Shown here in pieces: positions 60,196 through 64,000 of a stretch of DNA of 64,000 nucleotides (its first letter is position 1; every line of letters starts with the position of its first letter). Source of the stretch: an uncultured Prevotella sp. Lineage in GTDB: Bacteria > Bacteroidota > Bacteroidia > Bacteroidales > Bacteroidaceae. A program made the position numbers and the translations under genes. Location: NCBI GenBank assembly GCA_944320675.1, contig CALUIJ010000147.1:1-64000 (forward strand), given 5' to 3'. The notes beneath the pieces were generated by a model. The model searched no databases and was not told where the DNA came from. It was given only the letters and a program-made list of their open reading frames with translations.

Positions 60196-60885
60196 ATGGG
60201 AAAAGAAACTTCACAAAGGATACAAACGTCACTGCTCAACGCCGCCGAAAAGCGTGTGTTGGTATGGCTCGCCAAGAGACAGCCGGGATGGGTCACGTCA
60301 GACATGCTGACATTCCTCGGCGTGGCCGGGGCGGCAGTGTGCGCCTTGGGATTCATATTAGCTTGCCGTAATGTATACTGGCTTTGGTTGTCGTCGTTGG
60401 GCCTTGTCATCAACTGGTACGGCGACAGTCTTGACGGGACGTTGGCGCGTGTTCGCAACACGCAACGCCCTGTTTACGGCTTCTTCATCGACCACACGCT
60501 CGACGCTGTTACGATATGCATAATGTGCATAGGAGCCGGACTTTCGCCGATGCTAAGGCTCGACGTGGCCCTGCTTGTGCTTGCCGGCTATTTGTGCCTG
60601 TCGGTATACACGTACATCGGCGCGATACTGAAAGGTGAGTTCAGGCTTACGTACAGCAGCTTCGGGCCTACCGAGTTCCGCCTGATCGTCATACTCATCA
60701 ACACGCTTTACATGTACACCTCATGGGTGGACGACCGCTATTCTTTGTTCGGCATAGAGTACGGTGTTTTCGATGTCGTAGGTTTCATTATAGCAGTGCT
60801 GCTCTTCGTGGTTTATTTCATCCAGTTTGCCAAGGACAAGAAGGTGCTGGCAAAGCAGGACCCGCTGAAGGACGCTCGAATGTAA
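60196..60885 (+). CDS. CDP-alcohol phosphatidyltransferase
   Basis: A 229-aa integral membrane enzyme with about six helices. The catalytic signature D-x2-DG-x2-AR-x8-G-x3-D-x3-D is complete: DSLDGTLAR, then GFFIDHTLD. Such enzymes transfer a phosphatidyl (or other CDP-linked) group to an alcohol such as glycerol-3-phosphate, inositol phosphate or serine. The acceptor cannot be read from the sequence. It is first in a plus-strand operon with a GtrA protein (9 bp gap) and a large glycosyltransferase fusion, which suggests synthesis of a glycosylated phospholipid or a lipid-linked glycan. Confidence 0.92.
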   Translation: MGKETSQRIQTSLLNAAEKRVLVWLAKRQPGWVTSDMLTFLGVAGAAVCALGFILACRNVYWLWLSSLGLVINWYGDSLDGTLARVRNTQRPVYGFFIDHTLDAVTICIMCIGAGLSPMLRLDVALLVLAGYLCLSVYTYIGAILKGEFRLTYSSFGPTEFRLIVILINTLYMYTSWVDDRYSLFGIEYGVFDVVGFIIAVLLFVVYFIQFAKDKKVLAKQDPLKDARM

Positions 60886-60894
60886 GCAAAGGGG

Positions 60895-61326
60895 ATGGTT
60901 CGGTATCTGGAATTTGTAGCAAGCCGCCTGTTCGGTACGGGTGTCGACACATTCGTGTTATGGGTGTGCTCGGCTTTCATCTTCGACACATACGTCGGCG
61001 ATTACGTCGTTTCGCCGGTGATTTCGTTTGAATGCGCGGTGATGAGCAATTTCCTTTGCTCGTATTGCTGGATTTGGAAGAGCCGCATAGAGAACCGCTG
61101 CGCCGCCGATTTCTGGCGGCGCTTTGCCGTGTTCAACGTGTCGTCGGCTTTAGGATTTGTTGTGAAAATGGTGTTCCTGTTGCTGTTCGAGAGGATTTTC
61201 GGATGGAACGTGGTCGTATGCAACCTTGCCGCCCTCCTGATTTCAGGCCTGTTCAATTACTTTCTCGCCGAGACCGTCGTGTTCGGGAAAAAGAGCTTGT
61301 TCAAGGGCTGTAAGGCGGAAAAATGA
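60895..61326 (+). CDS. GtrA-family membrane protein
   Basis: A 143-aa protein with four predicted transmembrane helices and the family layout: LEFVASRLFGTGVDTFVLW at the start, NFLCSYCWIWKSR after helix 2, RFAVFNVSSALGFVVK at helix 3, and NYFLAETVVF at the end. GtrA proteins are thought to move polyprenyl-linked sugars across the inner membrane or to assist glycosyltransferases. It lies 9 bp after the CDP-alcohol transferase and 55 bp before the glycosyltransferase fusion, which supports a shared role in building a surface glycolipid or glycan. Confidence 0.9.
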   Translation: MVRYLEFVASRLFGTGVDTFVLWVCSAFIFDTYVGDYVVSPVISFECAVMSNFLCSYCWIWKSRIENRCAADFWRRFAVFNVSSALGFVVKMVFLLLFERIFGWNVVVCNLAALLISGLFNYFLAETVVFGKKSLFKGCKAEK

Positions 61327-61381
61327 ATTTACGGCACGATGGGGACACGTGTTTCAGTTAACTGGTAAATAATAGGAAAAC

Positions 61382-64000
61382 ATGTTAGAAACGATAGATT
61401 GCTTTTTGCCTTGCGGCGGTTTCGATATTGTCGCCAACACGCTCAGGCAGCTCCGCGGCAGCAGGATGATAAGGCATATCAACTTGATTGTGACGCAAGA
61501 GTTCGCCATGCGCAACGCCGTGCCCGACGATTGCTCTTTCATCGTGGCCGACGGCCTGAGGTCGTCTTTGGCCATGCGCAGCATCGCCGAAAACGCGTTG
61601 TCGGACTACGCCTTGGTGTTCTTGACCGACGCCCCCGTAAGCCTCGGGCAATATTCAATACAGCGCATGGCGAGGGCCGCGCTTGAAACCGACGCCGCTA
61701 TGGTTTACGCCGACAGATGGACGGTAAGGGGCGGCGCGACAGAGCCGCACCCCGTCATCGACTGGCAGGAAGGCAGCCTGCGCGACGACTTCGACTTCGG
61801 TTCGGTGGTGATGCTCAGGTCGTCGTTGCTGCGCGGCTTCATCGACGAAACCTGCGACAACGGATATAAGAGCGCAGGGTGGTATGAGTTGTGGCTTTAC
61901 CTTAGCCGCAAGGGGCGGCTGTTCCATATCAACGAGTACCTGTATACGGAGGAAGAGCGCGACTTAAGAGTGAGCGGAGCCAAGCAGTTCGACTATGTCG
62001 ACCCGGCCAACCGCGAGGCGCAAGTTGAGATGGAACGTGCCGTAACGGCGCATCTCGGGGCAGTAGGGGCCTTGGTGGATACGTCGGGTTACGCCGAACC
62101 TGATTTCGGCGAACAAGATTTCGACGTCGAGGCCACGGTCGTAATCCCCGTACGCAACAGGGAGAAGACCATCTGCGACGCAGTCGAGAGCGCGTTGTCG
62201 CAGGTGACTACGTTCCCGTTCAACGTCATCGTCGTTGACAACCATTCAACCGACAGGACGACGCTGCTGCTCGAAAGCTACGACGACGATCGGCTGATAC
62301 ACATAATACCACAACGCACCGACCTCGGCATCGGGGGATGCTGGAACGTAGCCGTCGACGACGCCCGTTGCGGCCGCTTTGCCGTACAGCTTGACAGCGA
62401 CGACTTATATTCGTCGCCTTCGACATTGCAGACCATCGTCGACGCGTTCCATGAACAGCGCGCGGCCATGGTCGTTGGCAGTTACAGGACGTGCGACTTC
62501 AACCTTAAGACACTGCCGCCCGGACTGGTAAACCATGCCGAATGGACCGATACGAACGGATGCAACAACGCCCTGCGCGTAAACGGGCTTGGGGCGCCGC
62601 GCGCATTCTTTACACCGTTGCTCAGGCAGATACGCTTCCCCAACACGAGCTACGGCGAGGACTACGCCCTCGGGCTTGCCTTCAGCCGGAGGTTCAGGAT
62701 AGGCCGCATATATAACGAGCTTTACCTTTGCCGCCGCTGGGCCGGCAACAGTGACGCCGCCCTGGGCATCGACAAGGTTAACGCCAACAACTTATACAAG
62801 GACCGCCTGCGCACCATGGAACTTATGGCGCGCAAGCAGATGAACGCAGGCAGGGGCGGCATGCTTGAGGACAATTCACTTTGGCGGTTCTTCAACCGGC
62901 AGATCGAGACTTGGGACTTGGCAAGGCGCAACTTCCGCGACTTGCAGGACGTGCGGACAAGAAGCCTCCCGGTGACGGACAACGAGTACGATTCAATCGG
63001 GAACGGCGCGCCGCAATCCGCCACCAATCCGCCATTGACGATAAAGTTGCAGTACAACCCGGCAAGGATAGTGTCGACGGGTGCGGCTACGGACACGGCT
63101 GCCATCAGCAGCCGTCCGTGCTTCCTGTGCCGCGGCAACCGCCCTGCCGAACAGATTTCGACGGCGTTCGGCGACGGATTCGAGATATTGGTCAACCCTT
63201 ATCCCATCCTGCCCGAACATTTCACGATACCTGCAACCACGCACCGGCCGCAGAGCATAGCTGGAGATTATGCCATTATGCGCCGTTTCCTGACAAGGCA
63301 TCCTGACATGACCGTGTTCTACAACGGCCCGCAGTGCGGAGCCTCCGCGCCCGACCACATGCACTTCCAGGCGGGCACGACGGGCGTGCTGCCATTGCAG
63401 GCGGCATGGATGAAATTGCAGCGCACGCTGGAAAAGTTGTATTCGCTCGATGCCCGCAACGACATATCCGTCGTAAGAGGATGGGTATGCCCTGCGTTGC
63501 TCATAAGGAGCGACAACGCCGAAGCTGACGCGGCATTGTTCGCAAAAGTGTATGAAGCCCTGCCGCAGGCCGGAGGACAACCTGAACCGATGATGAACAT
63601 CGTCGGCTGGACGGCCGACGGACAGTACTTGGCCGTGATATTCCCCCGCAGCAGCCACCGCCCGGCCTGCTATTACGCCGAAGGCGGCGGGAAGGTGCTC
63701 GTAAGTCCGGGAGCCCTTGACATGTGCGGATTAATAATAACCCCGCGCAAGGAGGACTTCGACGGTCTTACTCCAGGCGTAGCAGCCGGCATATTGCGCG
63801 AAGTGTCTTTGCCGGCCTGCGAGTTTGCCAAGGTCGTAGAGAAGATACGCGGCAGGGAACGATCCGAAAGTATGTTGCCGGACGTATGCCGCGACGGCGG
63901 CGAACCTTGCGTGCAAGTCGGGATTGTAAGTGCGGCCGGCATCCGTTTCTCCCTTAACGGCGAATACGTGGCGAAGGGAGAAGTTATGACGGGCAGGCAA
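61382..64000 (+). CDS. GT2 / DUF4922-like fusion protein, 3'-incomplete
   Basis: At least 873 aa, open at the window edge. Residues 1-240 are a less clear region, possibly a degenerate glycosyltransferase. Residues ~248-460 are a GT-A glycosyltransferase family 2 domain with VVIPVRNRE, VDNHSTDRT and the DxD-like LDSDDLY (about 337-344). Residues ~570-840 match the DUF4922 type: a CFLC zinc-like pair (near 580) and the histidine-triad-like D-H659-MH661-FQ. This resembles GalT or ATP-adenylyltransferase-type nucleotidyl transferases. The last visible part (VQVGIVSAAGIRFSLNGEY) resembles the start of a SpoIID/LytB domain. I see no stop in frame to base 64000. It is third in the operon. Confidence 0.85.
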   Translation, partial: MLETIDCFLPCGGFDIVANTLRQLRGSRMIRHINLIVTQEFAMRNAVPDDCSFIVADGLRSSLAMRSIAENALSDYALVFLTDAPVSLGQYSIQRMARAALETDAAMVYADRWTVRGGATEPHPVIDWQEGSLRDDFDFGSVVMLRSSLLRGFIDETCDNGYKSAGWYELWLYLSRKGRLFHINEYLYTEEERDLRVSGAKQFDYVDPANREAQVEMERAVTAHLGAVGALVDTSGYAEPDFGEQDFDVEATVVIPVRNREKTICDAVESALSQVTTFPFNVIVVDNHSTDRTTLLLESYDDDRLIHIIPQRTDLGIGGCWNVAVDDARCGRFAVQLDSDDLYSSPSTLQTIVDAFHEQRAAMVVGSYRTCDFNLKTLPPGLVNHAEWTDTNGCNNALRVNGLGAPRAFFTPLLRQIRFPNTSYGEDYALGLAFSRRFRIGRIYNELYLCRRWAGNSDAALGIDKVNANNLYKDRLRTMELMARKQMNAGRGGMLEDNSLWRFFNRQIETWDLARRNFRDLQDVRTRSLPVTDNEYDSIGNGAPQSATNPPLTIKLQYNPARIVSTGAATDTAAISSRPCFLCRGNRPAEQISTAFGDGFEILVNPYPILPEHFTIPATTHRPQSIAGDYAIMRRFLTRHPDMTVFYNGPQCGASAPDHMHFQAGTTGVLPLQAAWMKLQRTLEKLYSLDARNDISVVRGWVCPALLIRSDNAEADAALFAKVYEALPQAGGQPEPMMNIVGWTADGQYLAVIFPRSSHRPACYYAEGGGKVLVSPGALDMCGLIITPRKEDFDGLTPGVAAGILREVSLPACEFAKVVEKIRGRERSESMLPDVCRDGGEPCVQVGIVSAAGIRFSLNGEYVAKGEVMTGRQ

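Overview
This window is chromosomal DNA from a Bacteroidota bacterium, most likely a Prevotellaceae-type member of the Bacteroidales. The evidence is as follows. Many transcription units start with the Bacteroidota sigma-ABfr promoter (TTTG or TTG, about 19-20 nt, then TAnnTTTG), and ribosome binding sites are weak. The gene content is also typical: serine palmitoyltransferase, DUF4861 proteins, a DPP IV, a DPP III with the HECLGH zinc motif, a split MacB with LytS/LytTR signalling, an indolepyruvate oxidoreductase, and a possible type IX secretion tail. Genes are densely packed, no phage or insertion sequence is visible, and most of the window is housekeeping and peptide or lipid metabolism.

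Layout. Bases 1-494 are AT-rich and carry no gene. At 0.5-5.6 kb are a YihY-family membrane protein, the RNase P RNA (rnpB) with its own promoter, fabD, a cytoplasmic GH13 amylase-family enzyme and an AlaX-like tRNA editing protein. At 5.8-14.3 kb a minus-strand block carries DPP IV, two DUF4861 proteins, IorA/IorB and an aminotransferase, consistent with extracellular peptide digestion feeding aromatic amino-acid fermentation. At 14.4-20 kb are a TIGR01212 radical SAM protein, an exported nitroreductase, a four-domain CoA-disulfide-reductase/rhodanese/TusA/DsrE protein and riboflavin synthase behind a 310-nt structured leader. At 20.2-26.6 kb is a complete tolC-macA-macB(ATPase)-macB(permease)-LytS-LytTR operon. 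At 27-29.5 kb a lipid-kinase-like gene is divergent from serine palmitoyltransferase, followed by tRNA-Pro(TGG). At 29.8-34 kb are a phytase-like exported protein, a PP2C-like protein that overlaps ygiQ, and a small conserved-looking protein.

At 34.9-42.4 kb are an AraC-type DNA-binding domain, DPP III, an AlkD-like protein, a Fur-family regulator, purA, hisS and an SGNH esterase that ends in a truncated pectinesterase segment. At 42.6-46.9 kb a minus-strand unit carries a GHL10-type hydrolase, an aminotransferase and a LolC/E-like permease. At 47.5-52.4 kb are an outer-membrane barrel, nadC, an M23 peptidase and a C69 dipeptidase. At 52.6-59 kb a minus-strand unit runs aguA-aguB-tamB, giving agmatine-to-putrescine conversion and an outer-membrane assembly factor. 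Bases 59.2-59.5 kb hold a compact transcription unit with a promoter, a 34-codon ORF, a hairpin over its stop codon and a strong terminator. At 60.2-64 kb an operon carries a CDP-alcohol phosphatidyltransferase, a GtrA protein and a large GT2/DUF4922-like protein that runs off the window.

The most unusual signal is not a gene. Five separate intergenic regions carry degenerate tandem arrays of a 22-bp unit of the form RAAAG-n4-CCTTTTAC-n5. They lie near 15.4, 27.0, 34.4, 47.2 and 59.8 kb, and each has A- and T-tracts spaced about one helical turn apart. A second, palindromic intergenic element at 26.75-26.89 kb shares a core with sequence at 47.36-47.40 kb. All identifications were made by reading the sequence and from family knowledge; no database search was run.
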